A DNA stretch of 52,610 nt from Myxococcales bacterium (GTDB lineage Bacteria > Myxococcota_A > UBA9160 > SMWR01). Positions 1 through 8,641 of the stretch are shown here, in pieces; positions within the stretch are counted from its first letter, which is position 1, and the number at the start of each line of letters is the position of its first letter. Both the position numbers and the translations under genes were made by a program. The notes below the pieces were generated by a model. It ran no database searches. It was not told where the DNA came from and saw nothing but the letters and a program-made list of their open reading frames with translations. The stretch lies in NCBI GenBank assembly GCA_029881215.1, contig JAOUNA010000003.1, positions 1-52,610 on the forward strand, in the 5' to 3' direction.

Positions 1-394
1 CGCGCTCGGCTGGCTCGCGAGCGTCCTGTATCCGGTGATCCGTTATCTCAAGCCCCTGCCCCTCCAGGGTCCGACCGGCCCGGTGCGCTTGAGCCAGGCC
101 GAGGTGCTCAAGATCGAGCACGACAAGTTCGCCATCGTGCCGATCGGGCGCACGCGGGTGCTGGTCTTCGAAGATCCGGAGGGTGAGCTGCGCGCACTCG
201 ACGCCAAGTGCACGCACGAAGGCTGCACGGTGCGCTATGTGCCGGGGGAATCACTCATCTGGTGCCCCTGCCACAACGGCCGCTTCGATCTCACGGGGCG
301 CGTGCTCGCCGGTCCGCCGCCCCGGCCGCTGGCGCGCCACACGGCGATTCGAGACGACGCAGGCAGCATCACCGTGTCCGTGGCGATCGCATGA
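1..394 (+). CDS. Rieske iron-sulfur protein, C-terminal part (truncated by window edge)
   Basis: Partial gene; the reading frame is open from base 2, so the true start lies outside the window. The first visible residues (ALGWLASVLYPVIRYLKP) resemble the end of the membrane anchor of quinol:cytochrome c oxidoreductase Rieske subunits. The soluble domain carries both [2Fe-2S] ligand boxes, CTHEGC and CPCHNGRF, so both Cys/His pairs are present. Its TGA overlaps the ATG of the cytochrome b gene (ATGA), which shows translational coupling in one operon. Role inferred: electron transfer from quinol through the high-potential cluster of a bc-type complex. An assimilatory or dioxygenase Rieske protein is unlikely given the neighbouring cytochrome b. 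Confidence 0.88.
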   Translation, partial: ALGWLASVLYPVIRYLKPLPLQGPTGPVRLSQAEVLKIEHDKFAIVPIGRTRVLVFEDPEGELRALDAKCTHEGCTVRYVPGESLIWCPCHNGRFDLTGRVLAGPPPRPLARHTAIRDDAGSITVSVAIA

Positions 395-1791
395 GTTCAG
401 GACGCGCAACGCGCAGCCTCTTCGACTGGCTCGACGCGCGCTACAGCATCTCGCCCCTGATCCAATTCGTGCGCGAGAAGGAGGTGCCCCTCGGAGAGCA
501 CTCGATGGCCTGGTACTTCCTGGGCGGCGCCACCCTCTTCTTCTTCACCATCCAGATCGTCTCGGGCGTGCTCCTGCTCATGTACTACCAGCCCGGCGAG
601 GCGACCTCCTACGAGAGCATTCGATACATCACCACCCAGGTGCCCTTCGGCTGGCTCGTGCGCTCGGCGCACTGCTGGAGCGCGCATCTGATGATCGCGT
701 CCCTGGTCGTGCACATGTTCAGCACCATGATGCTGAAGGCGTACCGGCCGCCGCGCGAACTCACCTGGGTCACCGGGTTCGTGCTCTTCTCGCTGGCGCT
801 CGGCTTCGGCTTCTCCGGCTACCTGCTGCCGTGGAACGAGCTGGCCTTCTTCGCCACGGCCGTCGGCACCGACTCCGTCAAATCGGTTCCGCTGCTGGGA
901 AACTGGCTGCTCCAGGTGCTGCGCGGCGGACCCGACGTCACGATCAACACGCTCTATCGCTTCTTCGCGCTGCACGTCTGCATCCTTCCGATTCTCACCG
1001 TCGGCCTGATCTCGGTGCATCTGATCTTCATTCAGCGCCAGGGCATGGCCCCGCCGCGCGGCGAGCGGAAGGCGCCGCGCGGCATGAAGTTCTTCCCGAG
1101 CTTCGTGCTGCGCGACGCCCTGCTGTGGCTGGTGTGCGTCACCGCGCTCGGCGCCCTGGCACTGCTGCTGCCCTACGGGCCGGGCATTCCGGGCGTGGAG
1201 TGGGAGCTCGGGCACAAGGCGGACCCGCTGGCCCCCGCCTTCCCCGGCATCAAGCCGGAGTGGTATTTCCTCTGGATCTATCAGCTCTTGAAGGAGTTCC
1301 CGCCGCACCTGTTCGGATTGGAAGGGCCGCAGCTGTGTCTCTTGCTGGTAACCGCGCTGATGACCGCCTGGGCGCTCGTGCCGTGGCTCGACCGCAAGGC
1401 CCGCCGCGACGAGCCCTCCCCCGCCTTCAGCGACTTCGGCGTCGCCGCCATCTTCTTCCTGGTGTTCCTGACGCTCAAGGCCTGGGACATCGGAGGCGGC
1501 GGCGGCGATGCGCAGGGCGCGCAGCTCCCGGATCCGCGGGCCGTGGCGTGGACCTGCGCCTGGATCCTCCTCCCGCTGGCCGCGGCCGTGACCCTGCTGC
1601 GCGTCGCGGTCTTCCGCCACCGCTGGTTCGTGTTCAGCGCCGCGGCGCTGCTGCACGCCGTCCTGCACGGATTCGCCGGGCTCTCGTATCTCGGGGCGGG
1701 CGCAATCGCCGCGGTCCTCGCCGGGCTCGCGATCGGCGTGGCGGTGATGCGCGAGCGCCGGGCCGCGCCCACGATGGGAGGTGGCCCTTGA
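391..1791 (+). CDS. Cytochrome b of a menaquinol:cytochrome c oxidoreductase (bc/b6f type)
   Basis: The 466-residue integral membrane subunit should bind two b haems and form the quinol sites. The four expected haem-ligand histidines are present with b6-like spacing: H94 and H108, then H195 and H210. The quinol-oxidation motif PEWY is in GIKPEWYFLWIYQ near residue 290, so b6-like and subunit IV-like parts are joined in one chain. About ten hydrophobic segments are visible. The ATG at 391 is chosen because it overlaps the Rieske stop and gives a typical N-terminus; longer upstream frame extensions would run through the Rieske gene. A Gly-rich linker lies near residue 370. The stop overlaps the TTG start of the multihaem cytochrome gene, so the three genes form one operon. 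Confidence 0.9.
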   Translation: MSSGRATRSLFDWLDARYSISPLIQFVREKEVPLGEHSMAWYFLGGATLFFFTIQIVSGVLLLMYYQPGEATSYESIRYITTQVPFGWLVRSAHCWSAHLMIASLVVHMFSTMMLKAYRPPRELTWVTGFVLFSLALGFGFSGYLLPWNELAFFATAVGTDSVKSVPLLGNWLLQVLRGGPDVTINTLYRFFALHVCILPILTVGLISVHLIFIQRQGMAPPRGERKAPRGMKFFPSFVLRDALLWLVCVTALGALALLLPYGPGIPGVEWELGHKADPLAPAFPGIKPEWYFLWIYQLLKEFPPHLFGLEGPQLCLLLVTALMTAWALVPWLDRKARRDEPSPAFSDFGVAAIFFLVFLTLKAWDIGGGGGDAQGAQLPDPRAVAWTCAWILLPLAAAVTLLRVAVFRHRWFVFSAAALLHAVLHGFAGLSYLGAGAIAAVLAGLAIGVAVMRERRAAPTMGGGP

Positions 1792-3365
1792 GGCGTCGGA
1801 CGCTCCTCCGGACCCTGCTCGCGGCGCTCGCGGGAATCGGCGCGGCGGCTCCGCCCGAGCCCGCGCCGCAGCCTTTCGTGCCCTCCGCGGCCCTGCGCGA
1901 ATTCCTCGAGGCGCGCGCCCCGAGCGGCGAGCCAATCATCGCCGCGGACCAGCTCGCCTACTTCGAGGGGCTGCCGGCGCGGGAGAAGCAGCGCTTCGAT
2001 GCCGCCGTCGGCCTCGAGCTGATCGGCGCGCCGACGCAGCTGCAGGAGATCCTCTCGCTCGGGCTCCGGGCCGGCCCCCTCGACCTGCTCCTCCACGACA
2101 ACTGCCTGCTGTGTCACACCAATCCAGAGGAACAGGACGCGGAGACCCTGTTCTCGATCGACCCCGAAGCCCGGGGCTCGCCGAGCCACCTCCAGCTCGG
2201 GGAATTCGTGAGCGATGTCCACTTCCGGAAGGGGTTGTCCTGTGCCGGCTGTCACGGCGGAAGCCCCGACGTGGAGGGCATGGTGGACGAGATCTACGAG
2301 CGCTGGCCCGAATCTCCCGCGCGTCACACGGACCGGACCTGGATCCCCGCGTTCTGCGCCCGCTGTCACGCGAATCCGCTGGTGATGCGCCGCTTCAATC
2401 CGGGACTTCCCACGGATCAGTACGCGAAGTACCGCGAGAGCCGTCACGGCCAGCGCCTGCTCGACCACGGCGACTCGAAGGCGGCCCAATGCGTGAGCTG
2501 CCATGGCGTGCACGGCATCCGCGATGCGAAGAGTCCGCGCTCGAAAGTGCATCCCCGGCAGGTGCCCGGGACGTGCGGCGCCTGCCACGCCGACGCCGCA
2601 CACATGGCGGGCTATCGAACCCGGGACGGCAAGCCCCTTCCCACCAATCAGCTCGCCGACTACGAGCAGAGCGTGCACGGGCGCGCCCTGCTCGAGCGCG
2701 GGGACCTCGGCGCACCGGCGTGCAACGACTGCCACGGGAACCACGCGGCCCTGCCGCCCGAGATCGCGAGCATCGCCGAGGTGTGTCGCACCTGCCACGC
2801 CGCCAACGGCGAGCTCTTCGACGGAAGCGAGCACAAGCGGGCCTTCGAGCGCAACGGCTGGCCCGAGTGCGCGCAGTGTCACGGCAACCACGCGATCGCG
2901 AAGACGGCGGATTCGATGCTGAACGAGGCAGAGAATTCCCTCTGCTACGCCTGCCACCGCCAGCACGCGGCGGACAACCCGCGCTGCATCGAGACGGCGC
3001 GCTACTTCTACGACTCGATCACCACGCTCGCGACCGAAACCGCATCCTTCGAGTCGGAGGTGCACGCGCTGGCCGAGCGCGGGCTCGACGACGAGCCGCT
3101 GTCGATCGCTGTGGAAGAGCTGCACGAAACCCTGCAGCAGTCGCGCTCGCGGATCCATGCGTTCAATCGCAGCGAGTTCGACGCGGTGGCGGATCGCGGT
3201 CGGGCCGTGGTCGAGAAGTCCCGAACGCTGATCGCCAACTCGGATGCAGAGTATCGCTTCCGGCGCAACGGGCTGCTGATCGCCATCGCGCTCACAGGGC
3301 TGCTGGCGCTGCTGCTGTACGCGAAGATCCGACAGATCGAGTCCAACGAACCGCCGCGAAGCTGA
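1788..3365 (+). CDS. Nine-haem c-type cytochrome with C-terminal membrane anchor
   Basis: The 525-residue protein starts at TTG 1788 (TTGA overlap with cytochrome b) with a signal-peptide-like N-terminus (RRRTLLRTLLAALAG). I count nine CxxCH haem c motifs: CLLCH, CAGCH, CARCH, CVSCH, CGACH, CNDCH, CRTCH, CAQCH and CYACH. A helical stretch follows, then one hydrophobic segment near the C-terminus (LLIAIALTGLLALLLYA), so the haem domain should sit outside the cytoplasmic membrane, anchored at its C-terminus. Being the third gene of a Rieske/cytochrome b operon, it most likely accepts electrons from the b/Rieske core in place of a cytochrome c1 and passes them on to a periplasmic acceptor. The acceptor cannot be read from the sequence. 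It resembles NapC/NrfH/Cbc-type multihaem proteins in general design only. Confidence 0.87.
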   Translation: MRRRTLLRTLLAALAGIGAAAPPEPAPQPFVPSAALREFLEARAPSGEPIIAADQLAYFEGLPAREKQRFDAAVGLELIGAPTQLQEILSLGLRAGPLDLLLHDNCLLCHTNPEEQDAETLFSIDPEARGSPSHLQLGEFVSDVHFRKGLSCAGCHGGSPDVEGMVDEIYERWPESPARHTDRTWIPAFCARCHANPLVMRRFNPGLPTDQYAKYRESRHGQRLLDHGDSKAAQCVSCHGVHGIRDAKSPRSKVHPRQVPGTCGACHADAAHMAGYRTRDGKPLPTNQLADYEQSVHGRALLERGDLGAPACNDCHGNHAALPPEIASIAEVCRTCHAANGELFDGSEHKRAFERNGWPECAQCHGNHAIAKTADSMLNEAENSLCYACHRQHAADNPRCIETARYFYDSITTLATETASFESEVHALAERGLDDEPLSIAVEELHETLQQSRSRIHAFNRSEFDAVADRGRAVVEKSRTLIANSDAEYRFRRNGLLIAIALTGLLALLLYAKIRQIESNEPPRS

Positions 3366-3397
3366 GCCTCCAACGGCACCGCGCCTGCGGCGGATTC

Positions 3398-4876
3398 CTA
3401 GTGGATGCTGCGCGCCGCCTCGACGGCGGCGAGCACGCGCTCGGGCAGCGGGGCCACGCGCTGCGTCAGCAGGCTCACGACGACCATCAGGGCGCTCGAA
3501 GCGAGCACGCCCACCAGCATCGGATGCAGTGCCGTCGCCACGTCGACGCCGGCCACCTGCCAGACGAACGCGGTGAGCGCCCCGCCCAGCATCGACGCGA
3601 TGGCTCCCGGCGTGTTCGCCCGCTTCCACCAGACGGCGCAGACATAGCAGGGAAGGAAGGCGCTGCCGAGCACGGAGGTCGTGAAGATCACCACGGAGAA
3701 CACACCCGGCGGCCGGAACAGCGCCACCAGATAGCCGACGACGGCGATCGCGATCACGAGCAGCCGCGACACCCAGACCATCTGCCGGTCGGTCGCGTTG
3801 GGTTCGAGGAAGCGCTGGTACAGATCCCGCGAGGCGATGGTGCCGGTCTGCAGCAGGATCGAGTCGGCGGTCGACATGATCGCCGCCATGATCGCCGCGA
3901 CCACGAGACCGGTGATCGCGGGCGGCAGCAGGGTGTCGGCCACGCGCAGGATCGACAGCTCGGCATCGTCGAGGTCCGGCAGGATGACGATGGCGAAGAT
4001 TCCGACGAGATAGGGTGCGCTCACGAAGCAGAGATTCCACAGCGTCGAGTAGACGGCTGCGGTGCGCGCGGTCGCGGGGTGGGTCATAGCCATCTGACGC
4101 GTCACCACGTGCGGCCAGCCCATGTAGCCGATCGAGAAGATGAGCACCGCGCCGCTGATCTCGCCCCAGTGGTCCTGCTTGACCAGACCCTTGCCCCAGA
4201 CGGACAAGTAGGTCGGATCGATGCGCTGGATCGCTTCGTTCGCGGCGCTGAAGCCTCCCAGGTGCACCAGGCAGGCACCGAAGATCCAGAGAATGCCGAC
4301 GAGCATCACCAGGCTCTGGAAGAGATCGGTGTAGGCTACGGCAAAGTAGCCGCCGAGGAAGGTGTAGAGCATGATGATGCCGACGGCGATCAACAGCGCC
4401 AGCCAGTAGGGCATGCCGGTCACGAGCGCCATGCCCTTGCCCCCCGCGATGAATTGGGCGAGTACGTAGAAGAACAGGAAGAAGATGGTCAGCGTGCCGG
4501 CGACGAGCCGGGTGGCCGGCGATGGATAGCGGTGCTCGAGATACTCGATCGAGCTGAGCGAGCCGAGGATCTTGGAGAGCCTGCGCATGCGGCGGCCGAT
4601 CACGGAGAGATTCACCACGCCGCCGCCGATGTCGCCAGCCGCGTACCACAGCGCCCAGTAGCCCATCCGGTAGCCCTCGGATCCCGCGCCGAGGAACATG
4701 AAGCCGCTCATCGCCGTCGCCTGGAGCGTCAGCGCCGTCACCAGCGGACCGACCTTGCGGCCGCCGAGCAGGAAGCCCTCGAGGCTGTTCGACGCACCCT
4801 TGCGGGCGGCCCACACACCGATCGCAACGACCACCACGTAGTAGAGCACGAGGAAGACGAGGACCGTGGGCTCCAT
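3398..4876 (-). CDS. Sodium:solute symporter (SSS/PutP-PanF superfamily)
   Basis: The 492-residue protein has about thirteen hydrophobic helices. Family-typical stretches include EGFLLGGRKVGPLVTALTL after the first helix and IMAAIMSTADSILLQ in the second half, the segment that contributes to the sodium site in this superfamily. It should take up a small solute (amino acid, pantothenate or a carboxylate) with sodium; the substrate cannot be read from the sequence. Its ATG directly follows the TGA of a 41-residue ORF, so the two are translationally coupled. It converges on the multihaem cytochrome gene with only 32 bases between stops. Confidence 0.87.
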   Translation of the reverse strand: MEPTVLVFLVLYYVVVVAIGVWAARKGASNSLEGFLLGGRKVGPLVTALTLQATAMSGFMFLGAGSEGYRMGYWALWYAAGDIGGGVVNLSVIGRRMRRLSKILGSLSSIEYLEHRYPSPATRLVAGTLTIFFLFFYVLAQFIAGGKGMALVTGMPYWLALLIAVGIIMLYTFLGGYFAVAYTDLFQSLVMLVGILWIFGACLVHLGGFSAANEAIQRIDPTYLSVWGKGLVKQDHWGEISGAVLIFSIGYMGWPHVVTRQMAMTHPATARTAAVYSTLWNLCFVSAPYLVGIFAIVILPDLDDAELSILRVADTLLPPAITGLVVAAIMAAIMSTADSILLQTGTIASRDLYQRFLEPNATDRQMVWVSRLLVIAIAVVGYLVALFRPPGVFSVVIFTTSVLGSAFLPCYVCAVWWKRANTPGAIASMLGGALTAFVWQVAGVDVATALHPMLVGVLASSALMVVVSLLTQRVAPLPERVLAAVEAARSIH

Positions 4877-5002
4877 TCAGTCGGCGTCCGTCTCGTCGCG
4901 CGGCCAGCTGCGGGAGCGATAGAAGAAGACGGCGGTGTAGATCACCCAGGCCAGCGGAAAGCCGAAGACCAGGAGTGTCGTCGTCAGGGGCAGGCCGAAC
5001 AT
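4877..5002 (-). CDS. Small one-helix membrane protein, probable symporter partner
   Basis: The 41-residue ORF starts at ATG 5002 and is preceded by a clear GAGGGAG ribosome-binding site. It has one hydrophobic segment (TTTLLVFGFPLAWVIYTAVF) followed by a charged tail ending in DETDAD. Its stop TGA touches the ATG of the symporter gene. Short membrane partners are known for other symporters of this superfamily (for example the small proteins encoded beside some PanF-like transporters), so a subunit or assembly role is inferred from position and topology, not from recognised homology. Confidence 0.6.
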   Translation of the reverse strand: MFGLPLTTTLLVFGFPLAWVIYTAVFFYRSRSWPRDETDAD

Positions 5003-5159
5003 GGCGAATCTCCCTCGGGATGGACCTCTCATAGCGCAGGGTCGCGGCGCGGCGCACGCTGCCCCTGGGCACCGAGCGGCCCGGCGAGCGGGCGAGCGCA
5101 TCACCCGCACCCTGCCTGCTACGTTGATCCCCGCAACGCGCGCCCAGCGAGGACGAGAC

Positions 5160-5927
5160 ATGCGGCTCAAGGACCGGATCGCGATCGTCACGGGCGGCGC
5201 GTCGGGTATCGGCCTGGCGACCACGCAGCGGCTGCTCGAGGAAGGAGCAAGCGTCGTCCTGTGCGACATCGCCGCTCGCGAAGGCGAACGCGCGGTGGCG
5301 AGTCTGGCCGCGCAGGGGCTCACGCGCGTCGCGTTCGTTGCCGCCGACGTCTCGCGCAGCGAGGACGTGCGGCGCGTGATCGACGCGGCCATCAGCAGCC
5401 ACGGCCGCGTCGATATCCTCTTCAACAACGCCGGCTATTTCGAGACCGGCGCGGTGCACGAGGTGCCGGAAGACGAATGGGAGCGCACCATGGCGGTGAA
5501 CCTGCGCTCTGTCTTCCTGTGCAGCAAGTACGTGGTGCCGGGCATGCTGGAGCGCGGGTCGGGATCGATCATCCACAATGCTTCGATCGCCGCCGTCGTG
5601 GGCGACCGCAGCTCGGCGGCCTACTGCGCCAGCAAGGGCGGCATCGGCATGCTCACCAAGGCCATGGCCCTCGACTACAGCCCGCGCGGCATCCGCGTCA
5701 ACGCGATCTGCTGCGGGGAGATCGAGACGCCCCTGTTCGTGCGCGAAGCGGCGCAGCACGGCATCCCGACCGCGGAGTTCCGCAAGATGTTGGCCGACCA
5801 GCACCCGATCGGCCGCATCGGCCGCGTGGAAGAGGTCGCTGCGGTCGTCGCATTCCTCGCCAGCGACGACGCGAGCTTCATCACCGGCGCGCTGATTCCG
5901 GTGGACGGCGGCTATTCGGCGGGCTGA
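5160..5927 (+). CDS. Short-chain dehydrogenase/reductase (SDR)
   Basis: The 255-residue classical SDR has the nucleotide-binding motif TGGASGIG near residues 11-18, the NNAG motif, and catalytic Ser followed by YCASK. The C-terminal FITGALIPVDGGYSAG is typical of FabG-like members. It should be a soluble NAD(P)-dependent oxidoreductase; an acidic residue after the second strand (LCDIA) suggests NAD preference. The ATG at 5160 is the first that gives a normal SDR N-terminus; the frame is open further upstream but that part looks non-coding. It is divergent from the symporter pair and stands alone, so the substrate is unknown. Confidence 0.87.
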   Translation: MRLKDRIAIVTGGASGIGLATTQRLLEEGASVVLCDIAAREGERAVASLAAQGLTRVAFVAADVSRSEDVRRVIDAAISSHGRVDILFNNAGYFETGAVHEVPEDEWERTMAVNLRSVFLCSKYVVPGMLERGSGSIIHNASIAAVVGDRSSAAYCASKGGIGMLTKAMALDYSPRGIRVNAICCGEIETPLFVREAAQHGIPTAEFRKMLADQHPIGRIGRVEEVAAVVAFLASDDASFITGALIPVDGGYSAG

Positions 5928-6001
5928 GCGCGCAACAAGGATCGACGAAGACCCGACCCCCCGAAGTCAGGCTCATCCCAGCGCAATCGCCACGCGCCAG
6001 A

Positions 6002-6664
6002 TCAGAAGCGCCACTGCAAGCCGCCCTGGGGCGCGAGATAGTAGAGCAACGCGAGATTCTGCTTGGCGGTGGGGTCCTTGAGGTCGAAGCTCGTGAGAAG
6101 CCCCGAGAGCTCGAGGTAGAACAGCAGATTCTTCGTGATGTAGATGTCCCCGCCCACACCCAGGCGCCCGGCCACCGCCACTTTCGAAGCGTCCACGAGA
6201 CCGAAGCGATCCTCGATCTTGACCAGCGAGCCGCCGAGTCCGAGCATCAGATAGGGGTGGATTCTCCAGACGGGGAGCAGGAACTTCGCGTTCAGGGTGA
6301 CCGTGTGGCCATCGACCCCGACGAGCTCGGTCCCCTTCAACACGACGGGCAAGGAGGGATCGATGGCGCCCAGGTCGATCTGCCGCGCGGTCTCGAGCGC
6401 GAAGCCCGGCGCATATTCGTAGGCGAGCTCTGCGGCGAACCAGCTGGTCAGGCGATAGCCGCCGCGCGCCATGAACCCGACCGTGTTCCCCACGGTCAGC
6501 AATCCCAGGCTCTCCTGCTCGACCTCGTCCTGGAGCAGGTAGTACTGCCCCTGCGCGCCGAGCCCCGCGTACCAGCCGGAGCGGTCGAAGCTCTCGTCGT
6601 CGCCGGCGAGTGCGGGCAGTGCGCTGAAGAGTGCCGCGACGATCGCGAACGCGCGAGCAAACAT
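6002..6664 (-). CDS. Outer-membrane beta-barrel protein
   Basis: The 220-residue protein starts at ATG 6664 after a strong GGAGGA site. The signal peptide is FARAFAIVAALFSALPALAG. The mature part has alternating polar/aromatic strands (WYAGLGAQGQYYLL, FMARGGYRLTSWFAAELAYEY, IHPYLMLGLGGSLV, KNLLFYLELSGLL) and ends in a terminal Phe (GGLQWRF), the usual signal for outer-membrane insertion. About eight strands fit an OmpA/OmpW-like barrel without a periplasmic domain. Function is unknown. It converges with the SDR gene and has no operon partner on its strand. Confidence 0.78.
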   Translation of the reverse strand: MFARAFAIVAALFSALPALAGDDESFDRSGWYAGLGAQGQYYLLQDEVEQESLGLLTVGNTVGFMARGGYRLTSWFAAELAYEYAPGFALETARQIDLGAIDPSLPVVLKGTELVGVDGHTVTLNAKFLLPVWRIHPYLMLGLGGSLVKIEDRFGLVDASKVAVAGRLGVGGDIYITKNLLFYLELSGLLTSFDLKDPTAKQNLALLYYLAPQGGLQWRF

Positions 6665-6817
6665 CGAAATTCCTCCTTCGGGATCGTGTCCAGCGCGGCC
6701 GAGGCCATGCCCTCGAGCAAGCGAGCCGCTCGAGTGTCGGAACATAAGATTGGCCCTTTCGAAACGCAAGATCGAAACGGGGGTCGCGGATCTTCGCCAC
6801 GACACGCGCGGTGCGCG

Positions 6818-8407
6818 TCAGCGATCGGCGAGCGCCACCCGCGCGGCGTTGCGCCCGGCCGCGCCCATCACGCCGCCGCCGGGGTGCGCCCCCGATCCGC
6901 ACAGATACAGCCCGTCGATCGGCGTGCGATAGCGCGCCCAGCCGAGCAGCGGCCGCGCCGCGAAGAGCTGGTCGAGCGCCATCTCGCCGTGGCAGATGTT
7001 CCCGCCCGTGAGACCGTAGACCTCCTCGAAGTCGAGCGGCGTGAGCACGTGACGCTGCACGACCGCGCGGCGCAGATTCGGCGCGTACTCCGCCAGGGTC
7101 GCCACCGCGAGGTCGCCGAGCTCCTCTCTGCGCGCACGCCAGTCGCCTGCGGCCAACGTGTAGGGAATGAACTTGATGGAGATCGACATCACGTGGTGGC
7201 CACGCGGGCACAGCGAGTCGTCCACGGTCGACGGGATCACGATGTCGAGATAGGGCCGCGTCGAGGGCCGGCCCGCCTTGCAGTCGTCGAAGGCGGCCTC
7301 GAGGTAGTCGGGGTGGTCGCCGCACACCTGGATCGCGCTGCGCAGATGGACGCCATCGCCGGGCAGGGCCGAGAAATCGGGAAGCTCGGAGAGGGCCAGG
7401 TTCACCTTTCCCGAGTTGCCGCGGCAGCGCAGGTTCTCGATGCCGCGCACGAACTCGGCGGGCAGCTGGCCGCGATCGACGAGCCCGAGGAAGGTGCGCT
7501 TGGGATCCGCGTTGGAGAGGACCGCGCGCGCCGGAATCTCCTCGCCGCCTTCGAGCACCACGCCCGCGGCGGCGCCGTCGCGCACGAGGATGCGCTCGAC
7601 CGGCGCTGCGACGCGGATCTCGGCGCCGTGCGCGCGCGCCGCGCTGGCGAGTGCCTCCGCCAGCCCTCCCATGCCACCGCGCACGAAGCCCCAGAGCCCG
7701 GGCGTGTCGGTCACCCCGCCCATGAAGTAGTGCAGCATCAGGAAGGCCGTGCCCGGCGTGCGCGGGCTGCCCCAGACCCCGATCGTTCCCGACGCGGCGA
7801 AGCTCGCCTTGAGCTGCGGCGACTCGAACCACTCGTCGAGCAGCTCGACGCTGCTCATGGTGAGCACCTTGAGCAGCAGCGCCTGCTCGCCGCGCGACAG
7901 CGCGCGGAAGCGGCGCCCGAGCTTGAGCAGCTCGAGGAAGCCCTGGAAGCCGAGCGCGCCGGGATCCGGCGGTGGCGTCTCGAGGCTGGGACGCAGCACC
8001 TCCGCCAGCCGCGCCATGGTCGCGTAGAAGCGCGGGTAGGCTTCGACGTCCTTCCGGGAGTAGCGACCGATCTGCTCGGCGTCCTCCCGCGCGCTGAGCC
8101 CGAGCAGCAGGTGGCGGCCGTCGGCAAACGGCACGAAGGAAGTCGGACAGGGCGCCATCTCGAAGCCGTGCCGGGCGAGCTCGAGATCCCGGATGATCTC
8201 GGGGCGCAGCAGCGTGCACACATAGGACGTCGTGGTCACGCGATAGCCGGGGTGGATCTCTTCGGTGACGCAGGCGCCCCCGACGATCGGGCGGCGCTCC
8301 AGCACCAGCACCCGCCGCCCGGCCCGGGCGAGGTAGCCGGCGGCAACCAGTCCGTTGTGGCCTCCCCCGACGATCACCGCGTCGTATCGATTCGGTTCCC
8401 GAACCAT
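6818..8407 (-). CDS. PYROXD2/CrtI-like FAD-dependent oxidoreductase
   Basis: The 529-residue flavoprotein has an N-terminal FAD fingerprint (VIVGGGHNGLVAAGYLARAG at residues 11-30, then VLVLERR) and the C-terminal family block GLYLCGSGAHPGGGVMGA, where FAD is closed over in CrtI-like enzymes. The GGGHNGL form is typical of the PYROXD2 branch of the phytoene-desaturase superfamily, not of authentic carotenoid desaturases. No other carotenoid gene is nearby, so its substrate stays open. ATG 8407 is chosen over longer starts because the upstream residues are Arg/Ala-rich and unlike protein. Confidence 0.85.
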   Translation of the reverse strand: MVREPNRYDAVIVGGGHNGLVAAGYLARAGRRVLVLERRPIVGGACVTEEIHPGYRVTTTSYVCTLLRPEIIRDLELARHGFEMAPCPTSFVPFADGRHLLLGLSAREDAEQIGRYSRKDVEAYPRFYATMARLAEVLRPSLETPPPDPGALGFQGFLELLKLGRRFRALSRGEQALLLKVLTMSSVELLDEWFESPQLKASFAASGTIGVWGSPRTPGTAFLMLHYFMGGVTDTPGLWGFVRGGMGGLAEALASAARAHGAEIRVAAPVERILVRDGAAAGVVLEGGEEIPARAVLSNADPKRTFLGLVDRGQLPAEFVRGIENLRCRGNSGKVNLALSELPDFSALPGDGVHLRSAIQVCGDHPDYLEAAFDDCKAGRPSTRPYLDIVIPSTVDDSLCPRGHHVMSISIKFIPYTLAAGDWRARREELGDLAVATLAEYAPNLRRAVVQRHVLTPLDFEEVYGLTGGNICHGEMALDQLFAARPLLGWARYRTPIDGLYLCGSGAHPGGGVMGAAGRNAARVALADR

Positions 8408-8641
8408 CACAGCGAGCCTCCCGGGCGTCGCGGCAAAGCGCCGGGTCCATGCAGCGTGGAGATCCGATCGCCCCACCCTCTCCGGTGCGCAAGGTCGCCC
8501 GAAGCGGCGCGGCACGCCAGGCCGGGCACCGCGCGGATGACCCGAAGGCCGCCGGCGGGACCCCGCCGAGCCCGCGCCCGACGCGCGTCGCCGCAGCCAC
8601 ACCGCTGCGGATCTCTGCCAGACCGCCTACTTTTGCGGGCG

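Noticed and set aside
1281-5804. Minus-strand open frame of about 1500 codons
   Set aside because: It is a shadow of cytochrome b, the multihaem cytochrome, the symporter and the SDR, with Arg/Ala-rich, non-protein composition.
1781-8641. Very long plus-strand open frame leading into the PagL-like gene
   Set aside because: It runs across several well-supported genes on both strands; only the last 210 codons (from 8642) are protein-like. High GC makes long empty frames common here.
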